From: Acidobacteriota bacterium
GTDB lineage: Bacteria; Acidobacteriota; Terriglobia; Terriglobales; Acidobacteriaceae
Direction: 5' to 3'
Length of the DNA stretch: 5,611 nt
Assembly: GCA_021846065.1 (NCBI GenBank)
Contig: JAJZCP010000118.1
Location: 1 to 5,611 of the forward strand
Made by a program: the position numbers and the translations under genes. Below are positions 1 through 5,611 of this stretch, in pieces. Position 1 is the stretch's first letter. Each line of letters opens with the position of its first letter. Under the pieces are notes generated by a model, which was not told where the DNA came from, ran no database searches, and worked only from the letters and a program-made list of their open reading frames with translations.

Positions 1-686
1 TCTCGATTCCAGCCAACCATGCGACGGCGCTGATCGGACCCTCGGGTTGTGGCAAGTCGACCTTCGTTCGCTGTCTGAATCGCATGCATGAGACCAATCC
101 GATTGCCCGGGTATCTGGCTCTGTGCGACTGGGCGGGATCGACCTGTACAGCGACGTTGAGCCGGTGGCGGTCCGGCGCCGCATTGGCATGGTCTTCCAG
201 CGGCCGAATCCGTTCCCGACCATGAGCATTTTTGAGAACGTAGCCAGTGGCCTGCGTCTGAGCGGCGGCCTGAGGCGCCGGCAGATGGAAGAGGTCTGCG
301 AACGCAGTCTGCGGCGCGCGGCGCTGTGGGACGAGGTCAAGGACATCGGGAAGAAGCGCTCCGGGTCCAGCCTTTCCGGCGGACAGCAGCAGCGGCTTTG
401 CATTGCCCGCGCCCTGGCGATCGATCCGGAGGTCTTGTTGATGGACGAGCCGGCCTCCGCTCTGGACCCGATTTCGACCTCCAAGATCGAGGATTTGATC
501 TTCGAGCTGAAGGCTGACTATACGATCGTGATTGTCACGCACAACATGCAGCAGGCGGCTCGCGTGGCAGAGATGACAGGATTCTTCCTGAACGGATATC
601 TTGTTGAGTTCGACGCTACGACGAAGATCTTTACCAATCCTGCAGACAAGCGCACGGAAGACTACATTACGGGGAGATTCGGATGA
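1..686 (+). CDS. pstB: Phosphate ABC transporter ATP-binding protein PstB, 5'-truncated by the window edge
   Basis: PstB is the cytoplasmic ATPase of the PstSCAB high-affinity phosphate importer; it hydrolyses ATP to drive uptake through the PstC/PstA membrane pair. The reading frame is open from the left edge (first full codon at 3) and gives 227 residues. PstB is usually about 250-275, so some 25-45 N-terminal residues are missing. The ATPase motifs are all visible in order: Walker [10 protein letters not shown] (36-62), followed by the family-typical RCLNRM; Q-loop in [11 protein letters not shown] (Gln at 198-200); ABC signature LSGGQQQR (372-395); Walker [13 protein letters not shown] with catalytic Glu at 447-449; and H-loop VTHNM (His at 540-542). 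The RCLNRM, RPNPFP and SALDPIST strings separate PstB from other ABC ATPases. An ATG at 84 lies downstream of Walker A, so it is internal and not the start. One small difference is Ala where most PstB proteins have Cys in DEPCSALDP. The gene overlaps phoU by 4 nt (683-686), which indicates one operon with coupled translation. Confidence 0.96.
   Translation, partial: SIPANHATALIGPSGCGKSTFVRCLNRMHETNPIARVSGSVRLGGIDLYSDVEPVAVRRRIGMVFQRPNPFPTMSIFENVASGLRLSGGLRRRQMEEVCERSLRRAALWDEVKDIGKKRSGSSLSGGQQQRLCIARALAIDPEVLLMDEPASALDPISTSKIEDLIFELKADYTIVIVTHNMQQAARVAEMTGFFLNGYLVEFDATTKIFTNPADKRTEDYITGRFG
671..676 (+). promoter_or_regulatory. Shine-Dalgarno sequence of phoU
   Basis: GGGGAG lies six bases before the ATG at 683, inside the last codons of pstB. 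It supports that ATG as the phoU start and suggests phoU can also recruit ribosomes itself besides being coupled to pstB by the ATGA overlap. Confidence 0.6.
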
Positions 687-1351
687 CACGCATCCGGTTT
701 CACCAGAATCTCGATGAACTGAAAGAGAAGCTGCTTGTCATGGCTGGCATGGCGGAGCAGGCGATCCAGCGCGCCATTGAAGCCTACCGCACTGCGGATG
801 TTTCGCTGTGCGATCTGGTGGCGCAATCTGAGCCGGCCATCAACCGCATGGAGCGCGAGATCGACCAGCGCGCGCTGGACCTGCTGGCGATGGAACAGCC
901 GATGGCGATCGACCTGCGGTTTATTCTCGCCGTCATCAAGATCAACGCCGATCTGGAGCGCGTGGGCGACCAGGCAGTCAACATTTCCGAACGCGTTCGC
1001 GATCTGCAGGCAGGCGCGCCGGTCGAGCTGCCGGTGGATATTCCACGTCTGGCAGACATGGCGGCAAAGATGGTGCGCAATGCGCTGCAGGCATTTATTG
1101 ATGGCGATCCGGCGGCTGCAGAGCGCGTGCTGACCATGGATGACGAAGTGGATGAGATGAATCGCTCCGTCTATCGCACGCTGACGCGATGCCTGGAAGA
1201 TCGGCCAGAAGCCGCACAGCAGGCACTGAACGTGCTACTGATTGCCCGCAATTTGGAGCGTGTCGGCGATCACGCCACCAACATCGCCGAGGATGTGATC
1301 TTCTGGGTGCGTGGCGCGGATGTGCGGCATCACGTTGCCGCGCAGAACTAG
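683..1351 (+). CDS. phoU: Phosphate signalling and transport regulator PhoU
   Basis: PhoU is a cytoplasmic helical protein that, with PstB/PstSCA and the sensor kinase PhoR, keeps the Pho regulon off when phosphate is plentiful and restrains phosphate uptake. The product has 222 residues, a normal length. It shows the two tandem PhoU three-helix repeats, each carrying the ExxxD metal-binding motif. Repeat 1 has [20 protein letters not shown] (residues 77-96, with E92 and D96); repeat 2 has [17 protein letters not shown] (residues 188-204, with E192 and D196). The N-terminal [15 protein letters not shown] segment is also typical of the family. The ATG at 683 is chosen because it forms an ATGA overlap with the pstB stop and follows a good GGGGAG ribosome site. 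The stop (1349-1351) shares the palindrome CTAG with the stop of the convergent helicase gene. Regulation is probably from the pst operon promoter (PhoB-type) upstream of the window; this is inferred, as no promoter is visible here. No defects are seen. Confidence 0.96.
   Translation: MTRIRFHQNLDELKEKLLVMAGMAEQAIQRAIEAYRTADVSLCDLVAQSEPAINRMEREIDQRALDLLAMEQPMAIDLRFILAVIKINADLERVGDQAVNISERVRDLQAGAPVELPVDIPRLADMAAKMVRNALQAFIDGDPAAAERVLTMDDEVDEMNRSVYRTLTRCLEDRPEAAQQALNVLLIARNLERVGDHATNIAEDVIFWVRGADVRHHVAAQN
1321..1344. terminator. Possible hairpin at the convergent gene junction (weak candidate)
   Basis: A perfect inverted repeat, GCGGCA (1324-1329) and TGCCGC (1336-1341) with a six-base loop, lies inside the last codons of phoU, a few bases before the shared stop codons. 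On the + strand it can be extended by a U-G wobble, a G-C and a U-A pair to a 9-bp stem. There is no U-tract after it on either strand, so it is not a classical intrinsic terminator. It could slow or stop polymerase from either side, or be a chance dyad in GC-rich coding sequence. Confidence 0.2.
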
Positions 1352-4300
1352 GGCACGGCCGTCTGCGGTTCCCACGTCCACCAGAGAAATTCCGGCAGCA
1401 GCGGATAGTAAAGGCCCAGCAGAATGGGCCGGCCCGGGTGAAGCCGGCTCACAATTGAGGCATACCCCTCAAGCTGGCTGCTATACAGCTCCCGCTGCTC
1501 CGCAAGAAACTGCTCCATGCCCTGGGGACCGTGGCCAGCGGTCTTAAAATCGACAATCCAAAGCGCGTCTGTACCCGCTTCGCGGGGCGCCATGCCGCCG
1601 GCATACATCCGATCAACACGGATGGAGCGGACGCCGCTGCCATCGATTCCGCCGAGTGGAACTTCAAAGCCAGAGCCGAGTGGCTGCGCGTTTGACGCAG
1701 TGAGCGAGGGCGCGGTTAGAATCCATCGTCCGTTCGGATCGCGGGCCACCCCCTCCAGAGCGGCAAGCAGACGCGTCTCTTCGCTGACGGCCTCTCGCGG
1801 TGAGCAGCCGGCGCGCAGCAGTTGCAGCCGGATCATGCGGCTGAGCGAACGGATGCGGTCTGCTTCACCCAGACCCGCGACCTGCAAAATGTGCGCCAGC
1901 GGTTCCATCATGGCGTGGAGCACGGTGCCGAAACGGCGCGCTGCGGCCGAGCCCTGCGCCCGGCGTATTTTCAGCTCTGTCTGCGGGGTGGAGATGGCTG
2001 CATCGGGCCGAAACTGTATCGGTGGGCGGGTGGACGGCGGCTGCCAGTCCGAGCGGAGGCGGCGGAAGTTTGAAAGTGGAATTGAGGCAGTTGGCGCAGC
2101 GGCTGCCGCAGCGATGGCCGGCAGAATTTCCGAATCCGCGCCCGAATCTTCTGGCGCGCGAATGGGAACGACGTTGTCGCCTTTAGAAGCAGGCTGGGCT
2201 TCGTAGTGTCGTTGAAAATGTGATTCTGCGGCGGGCCACGCCACGGACAGCAGTGTGTTTTTCTTGGGCGCACCCACCGCTGCGCCATCACGTGTTTCCT
2301 GGCTTCGTGCATTAACGCGCCCAAACAAGTGCACCGCGTGGCGGGCGCGTGTCACGGCGACGTATAGGACGCGGGCCAACTCCTCCTGTGCCCGCGCAGC
2401 ATTCATGCTGTCGATCCACGCGGCACAGCTGCTCTTCGCAGTCTCGGCGGCCGATTTGATCGGCGCCACAAGCAGGCCGGCCTGCAGCGTGGAGTCCGCC
2501 GCGTTTTCAAGCCGCGACACCCAGTTGAGTAACTGACCTCCACCGTTGTGGCCGGTCTTGCCGAGGCCGGGCAACAAAACAACGTCCCACTCCAGCCCTT
2601 TGGCCTTATGGATGGTGAGCACTTCCACGGGCGGATGGTCCGTTGCAATCGCCGCTGCTTCGGCACGCAGCTTTCTCATGCCGCGTTCGATGGCCGAAAG
2701 CGTCAGAACACCCGGCTGAGCTTCAACGGCTGCCAGCATTTTGAAGTAGCTGTCGATATCCGTCGCCTCGGTGGGGTCGACGCAACACGGGCCGCCGAGC
2801 GAGTGCCAGGCGCGTTCGACCAGCGACCAAAGAGGTGCGCTGCCCGTCCGTGCGGCTGCTTGTGAGATCGTTTCTAGCGTGCGTCCAATGCGCCTCTGTC
2901 CATCGAGCGAAAGCTGTGGAGCTCGCTCGGCAAAGAGCTCCGGGAGCGTTCGCACCTTTGCGGCGGAATCTCCCTCGCAGAGCGCCGCCAGATCCGACAG
3001 GCGGGCTCCGCACCAGGGGGCGCGCAGCGCAGCCAGCCATGCGGTACGATCCCCGGGATGCAGCAGACAGCGCGTGAGCGCGAGAAGATCCGCAATAGCC
3101 TGGCGATCTTCCAGCCCTTCCATGCCGGTGCATTGATAGCGGATGTTGCGACGTCGCATTGCTGCGAGAATCGCGTCGGCATGGTTTCGGATACGCACCA
3201 ATACGGCGATGGAGCATTGCGGATCGCTCGCCCGCGCTTGTTCGATGGCGGCGACGGCAGTCTCTGCTTCGCTGGCGGCCAAGGGGGACGAACTGCTCCC
3301 GCTCTGCGCGATCTGCGGATTCCAGAACACGGCGGGCGCCGCCGAATCAGGGATGACAGCAAGCGCAGGTTGAAATGCGATTCCTGACTGATGGGCGCCC
3401 ACCCCAAAAATTTCTCTGAACATCGCGTTCGCTTCCGCGACCAGACTGGCCCGCGAACGGAAGTTACAACGCAGCGCAAGCGTGTGCAGCCGCACGCCAC
3501 CCAGGCCCCGCTGGCGAGCGCGCGCAAACAAGGCGACCTCACTATTGCGGAAGCGGTAGATCGACTGCTTGGGGTCGCCCACCAGAAATACGGTCTGGCT
3601 GTGGCCGTCCCAGCTTTCGACCATCTGCGAAAACAGCTCGAATTGCGCGATCGAGGTGTCCTGCATCTCGTCGATCAGCAGGTGCTGAATCTCGACGCCG
3701 AATGCCAGCGCCAGGCCGTTGGCGTCGTTTTGCAGCGCGTGTCTGGCAGCCAGCAGAACCTCAACAAAGTCGCAGACGCCTCCGCCCACGAAGAGCAGCT
3801 TGAGGTGGGCGACAGCCCGCCGCAGGAGGCGCAGCACGGCGGCCAGCACTTCGCGCTCCTGTTCGCTGTAGCGGGTATCGTCCGGGAGTGATGCGACATC
3901 CAGAAGCCATGCGCGCAGATTCTCATCCTCACGGACCGACGCAAGCATGGCATTCATCTCTGGCTGCCGCGGATTCTGGTTGGCGAAACCCGTGTAATGG
4001 TCAGCCTTTTTCCGGTAGCTGCCCGTCTTGGTCAACAGCAGTGCAGCGGCTGCCTTCAGACACGGCAGGTGATCCAGCTCAAATGCGAGGCGCTCGGGTG
4101 CCGTGAGAAATGCATGAAGCTGGTGCTTTTTGTTCTGCTCCTCCAGAAATGCGACGCCGCACTTGCCCAGCGACAGCAACTGCTGCAAGCGCTCCGCGGT
4201 AAGCACGGTCTCTCCGCGCTGCAGCGTGTTTTGCATCTCCCTGGTGATGGCTGCCTCCAGCGAGTCGCGAATCTGCGCGGCAAGCGCTTCGTCGGACAGA

Positions 4301-4968
4301 TCGCCGCCCTGCGCCAGCAGACCGCCCCACTGGTCGCGCTTTGACAGCATCTGCGCCAGCAGCTTGGCGGCTTTGTCTATGCGATTTTCGCAATGCAGCA
4401 GCAACGTGCGGATGGCGGTGTTCAACGGCGCATCCGGGCCACCAAGCTCGTGCAATGTGTTGCGCGCGGCCTGCTGGTAAAGCTCGTCGGCATCTTCGGT
4501 CGGCTGCAGATCGGCGCCCAGGCCGGAGAGCACAGGAAGCCGGCGCGTAATCTCTCCGCATAGCGAGTCGATGGTGCGGATGTTGAGGCGGCCCGGCTGC
4601 TCCAGAATGTTCCAGCCAAGCCGCTCGCTGTTGTGCAGGGCCTCGCGCGCATAGTTCAGTGTGGCCACGCGATGTACGGGCTGCTTGACCTCCTCATGCG
4701 TGGATGCCGCTTCCCGCAGGGCAGCCAGGATGCGCTCGCGCATCTCCGTCGCCGCCTTTACGGTGAAGGTGATGGCCAGCACCTGCTCCGGCTGCTCCAC
4801 GCGCGCCAGCAGACGCAGATAGCGCTGCATCAACAGCTCCGTTTTGCCGGAGCCGGCGGGTGCTTCCACGAGAAACGAGCGCTCCGGATCGCATGCAGCG
4901 GCGCGGGCCTGCTGGTCCTCGAGTGCGGCCTGATCTCCTGCTGTCGTTGGCTGCTCGAAGGTCGTCAT
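1348..4968 (-). CDS. AddA-like UvrD/Rep-family helicase with C-terminal PD-(D/E)XK nuclease domain
   Basis: This 1206-residue protein is predicted to be the ATP-driven 3'-5' DNA translocase and nuclease subunit of an AddAB/RecBCD-type complex that processes double-strand breaks for RecA recombination. Length suits AddA/RecB. SF1A motifs in order: Q-motif near Q19/Q20; Walker A EAPAGSGKT (35-43, K42); Ia ITFTVKAATEM (66-76); Ib TIDSLC (132-137); Walker B LLIDEMQDTS (430-439, D433 and E434); III VGDPKQSIYRFR (463-474); IV RCNFRS (500-505); V TIHKAKGLEWDVV (785-797); VI LYVAVTRAR (868-876, R874). An alanine- and proline-rich linker (about 885-1005) leads to the nuclease domain: GTVLHAM (H1018), IRVDR (D1119), IVDFKT (D1140, K1142) and QLEGYA (Q1165, Y1169). 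These are all the residues expected of an active AddA/RecB-type nuclease. The ATG at 4966-4968 overlaps the stop of the upstream nuclease gene (ATGA), implying coupling; GAGGA at 4981-4985 is a distant, weak ribosome site. TIDSLC and the following RRLPVLSGLGA resemble the proteobacterial 'UvrD-helicase' partner of the TIGR03623 repair protein more than Bacillus AddA, so no symbol is given. Confidence 0.93.
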   Translation of the reverse strand: MTTFEQPTTAGDQAALEDQQARAAACDPERSFLVEAPAGSGKTELLMQRYLRLLARVEQPEQVLAITFTVKAATEMRERILAALREAASTHEEVKQPVHRVATLNYAREALHNSERLGWNILEQPGRLNIRTIDSLCGEITRRLPVLSGLGADLQPTEDADELYQQAARNTLHELGGPDAPLNTAIRTLLLHCENRIDKAAKLLAQMLSKRDQWGGLLAQGGDLSDEALAAQIRDSLEAAITREMQNTLQRGETVLTAERLQQLLSLGKCGVAFLEEQNKKHQLHAFLTAPERLAFELDHLPCLKAAAALLLTKTGSYRKKADHYTGFANQNPRQPEMNAMLASVREDENLRAWLLDVASLPDDTRYSEQEREVLAAVLRLLRRAVAHLKLLFVGGGVCDFVEVLLAARHALQNDANGLALAFGVEIQHLLIDEMQDTSIAQFELFSQMVESWDGHSQTVFLVGDPKQSIYRFRNSEVALFARARQRGLGGVRLHTLALRCNFRSRASLVAEANAMFREIFGVGAHQSGIAFQPALAVIPDSAAPAVFWNPQIAQSGSSSSPLAASEAETAVAAIEQARASDPQCSIAVLVRIRNHADAILAAMRRRNIRYQCTGMEGLEDRQAIADLLALTRCLLHPGDRTAWLAALRAPWCGARLSDLAALCEGDSAAKVRTLPELFAERAPQLSLDGQRRIGRTLETISQAAARTGSAPLWSLVERAWHSLGGPCCVDPTEATDIDSYFKMLAAVEAQPGVLTLSAIERGMRKLRAEAAAIATDHPPVEVLTIHKAKGLEWDVVLLPGLGKTGHNGGGQLLNWVSRLENAADSTLQAGLLVAPIKSAAETAKSSCAAWIDSMNAARAQEELARVLYVAVTRARHAVHLFGRVNARSQETRDGAAVGAPKKNTLLSVAWPAAESHFQRHYEAQPASKGDNVVPIRAPEDSGADSEILPAIAAAAAAPTASIPLSNFRRLRSDWQPPSTRPPIQFRPDAAISTPQTELKIRRAQGSAAARRFGTVLHAMMEPLAHILQVAGLGEADRIRSLSRMIRLQLLRAGCSPREAVSEETRLLAALEGVARDPNGRWILTAPSLTASNAQPLGSGFEVPLGGIDGSGVRSIRVDRMYAGGMAPREAGTDALWIVDFKTAGHGPQGMEQFLAEQRELYSSQLEGYASIVSRLHPGRPILLGLYYPLLPEFLWWTWEPQTAVP

Positions 4969-5611
4969 GGTTCTTCGCTGTCCTCAGCGTCTGCTTCCGC
5001 CTGTTCCTCGAGTCCTGCCTCCGTGATGCGGCAGAGCAGCCGCTGCTCGCAACAGCCGCAGGTGGTTTTTCCGTTGCGAGGATCTAAGATTGCGACACCG
5101 CGGAGGAACTCCCCCGCCAGGTTCTCCAGTGTGGCGGACCATTCCGCGATCCTGCCTGCCATTTCTTCGGGTAGAAGGCTCGTCGAGGATGGCTTGTCAG
5201 AAGGCGGATCGTTGTTGAAGACTCCTTGGATGGCGACTGCGACTGGGAACCCAAGTTTCGTCGGGTCAAGCGCAGCCAGAGCGACACCGGCGATGGGCTG
5301 CTTATTTTCTTTGCGCTGACTGAGCAGAGCCGCATAGACCGGCAGCTGTGGAGCTTCGGGGCGGTCGCCATCCCAGCAACTGCTCTTCTGAAAAACGCGT
5401 GTCTTATAGTCGATCAGCGCGATGCCTGCCTCCACGCGGTCGATACGATCGATGATGCAATCGAAGGACACCCCTGCAATCTGCTGGGCGCCCAGTTTTT
5501 CTTCCGCATCCAGCACGGAAAAATACGGCCGGTCCGCCTCAAACGTAAGCCACGCCAGCAGGCGCTCCTGCAGGCGGTGCTTCTCAAGCGCGAGTGCTTC
5601 CCGCTGCCATG
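4965..5611 (-). CDS. AddB-like PD-(D/E)XK nuclease, C-terminal part only (truncated by the window edge)
   Basis: The frame is open to the right edge, and 214 C-terminal residues are present. Full-length AddB-like proteins run to about 850-1150, so most of the protein, including any helicase-like N-terminal domain, is outside. The visible part is a RecB-type nuclease domain. It begins with LLAWLTFEADRPYFSVLDAE, continues with IDRIDRVE (Asp codons at 5448-5450 and 5439-5441) and IDYKT (Asp 5409-5411, Lys 5403-5405), then QLPVYAALL. This is the D...DxK...Qxxx(Y) arrangement of an active nuclease. Near the end, CGCCEQRLLCRI holds the CxxCx5C spacing (Cys at 5058-5060, 5049-5051, 5031-5033). In AddB that spacing gives three ligands of a 4Fe-4S cluster; the fourth ligand would lie upstream, off-window. 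An acidic tail follows. A GTG at 5514-5516 is not the start, because conserved coding continues upstream of it. The stop overlaps the helicase start by 4 nt. Predicted role: second nuclease and probable DNA-end or recognition subunit of the complex. The best alternative name is 'probable DNA repair protein' (TIGR03623-like). Confidence 0.88.
   Translation of the reverse strand, partial: WQREALALEKHRLQERLLAWLTFEADRPYFSVLDAEEKLGAQQIAGVSFDCIIDRIDRVEAGIALIDYKTRVFQKSSCWDGDRPEAPQLPVYAALLSQRKENKQPIAGVALAALDPTKLGFPVAVAIQGVFNNDPPSDKPSSTSLLPEEMAGRIAEWSATLENLAGEFLRGVAILDPRNGKTTCGCCEQRLLCRITEAGLEEQAEADAEDSEEP

Noticed and set aside
735..1133. Open frames inside phoU on both strands (132 codons on +, 117 codons on -)
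   Set aside because: The phoU frame is intact with both repeats and fills the same bases. The alternatives are Arg/Trp- or Ser/Arg-rich shadows.
1517..2206. 229-codon + strand open frame antisense to the helicase C-terminal region
   Set aside because: It lies wholly inside the helicase gene, whose nuclease motifs are intact over the same bases. Its product is rich in Ser, Arg and Ala with no recognisable domain, as expected for an antisense shadow in GC-rich DNA.
2874..3542. 222-codon - strand open frame in another phase inside the helicase
   Set aside because: It overlaps helicase motif IV and the following domain on the same strand. The product is Arg-, Ser- and Cys-rich and looks like a frame-shifted copy, with no start context or homology signal. 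The helicase frame is continuous, so no programmed frameshift is needed.
3391..3891. 166-codon + strand open frame antisense to helicase motifs II and III
   Set aside because: It is the complement of strongly conserved helicase motifs (DEMQD, GDPKQSIYRFR), so its apparent composition is forced by them.
4633..5319. 228-codon + strand open frame spanning the nuclease-helicase junction
   Set aside because: It is antisense to two well-supported coding regions, including Walker A and the cysteine cluster, and has no recognisable motif.
1..5611. Linking the phosphate and repair operons into one novel system
   Set aside because: The operons are convergent, each is a familiar unit, and nothing in the sequence joins their functions beyond adjacency.
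1..5611. tRNA or rRNA genes, CRISPR repeats, insertion sequences, riboswitches, phage or defence genes
   Set aside because: Essentially all bases belong to the four coding regions. No spaced direct repeats, transposase motifs or structured intergenic sequence were seen. UvrD-like helicases and PD-(D/E)XK nucleases also occur in defence islands, but this pair has the full AddAB-type layout and housekeeping neighbours.

Overview
The window comes from a GC-rich bacterial chromosome (roughly 60% G+C by eye) and is almost entirely coding. It holds two convergent gene blocks that meet tail to tail at position 1348-1351. Dense packing, ATGA-type overlaps and protein similarity suggest a Gram-negative-type bacterium. 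An acidobacterium (Acidobacteriaceae-like) or a proteobacterium would fit, but this placement is impression-based and not proven by anything in the window.

Left block (1-1351, + strand): the end of a phosphate-specific transport (Pst) operon. A 5'-truncated pstB, the ATPase of the high-affinity phosphate ABC transporter, overlaps by 4 nt with a complete phoU, the regulator that links transporter state to PhoR/PhoB signalling. The upstream members usually found in such operons (pstS, pstC, pstA) and any promoter lie off the left edge.

Right block (1348-5611, - strand): a two-gene DNA double-strand-break repair operon. Transcription enters from the right edge. The first gene is the C-terminal part of an AddB-like PD-(D/E)XK nuclease with a cysteine cluster at its end. 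It overlaps by 4 nt with a complete 1206-residue AddA-like UvrD/Rep-family (SF1A) helicase-nuclease. All main helicase motifs are readable, and so is a second PD-(D/E)XK nuclease domain at its C-terminus. Together they should form an AddAB/RecBCD-type helicase-nuclease that resects DNA ends for RecA-dependent recombination. Sequence details (TIDSLC in motif Ib, a CxxCx5CRI ending in the partner) resemble the pair annotated in proteobacteria as 'UvrD-helicase / probable DNA repair protein' more than Bacillus AddAB or E. coli RecBCD.

There is no non-coding stretch of note. Both same-strand junctions are 4-nt overlaps, and the convergent junction is a single shared CTAG. I see no RNA gene, mobile element, CRISPR array, attachment site or origin. 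The many other long open frames, especially those antisense to the helicase, are GC-rich shadow frames. I found no evidence of a new biological system. The points worth a second look are the terminator-less convergent junction and the exact family of the helicase-nuclease pair.
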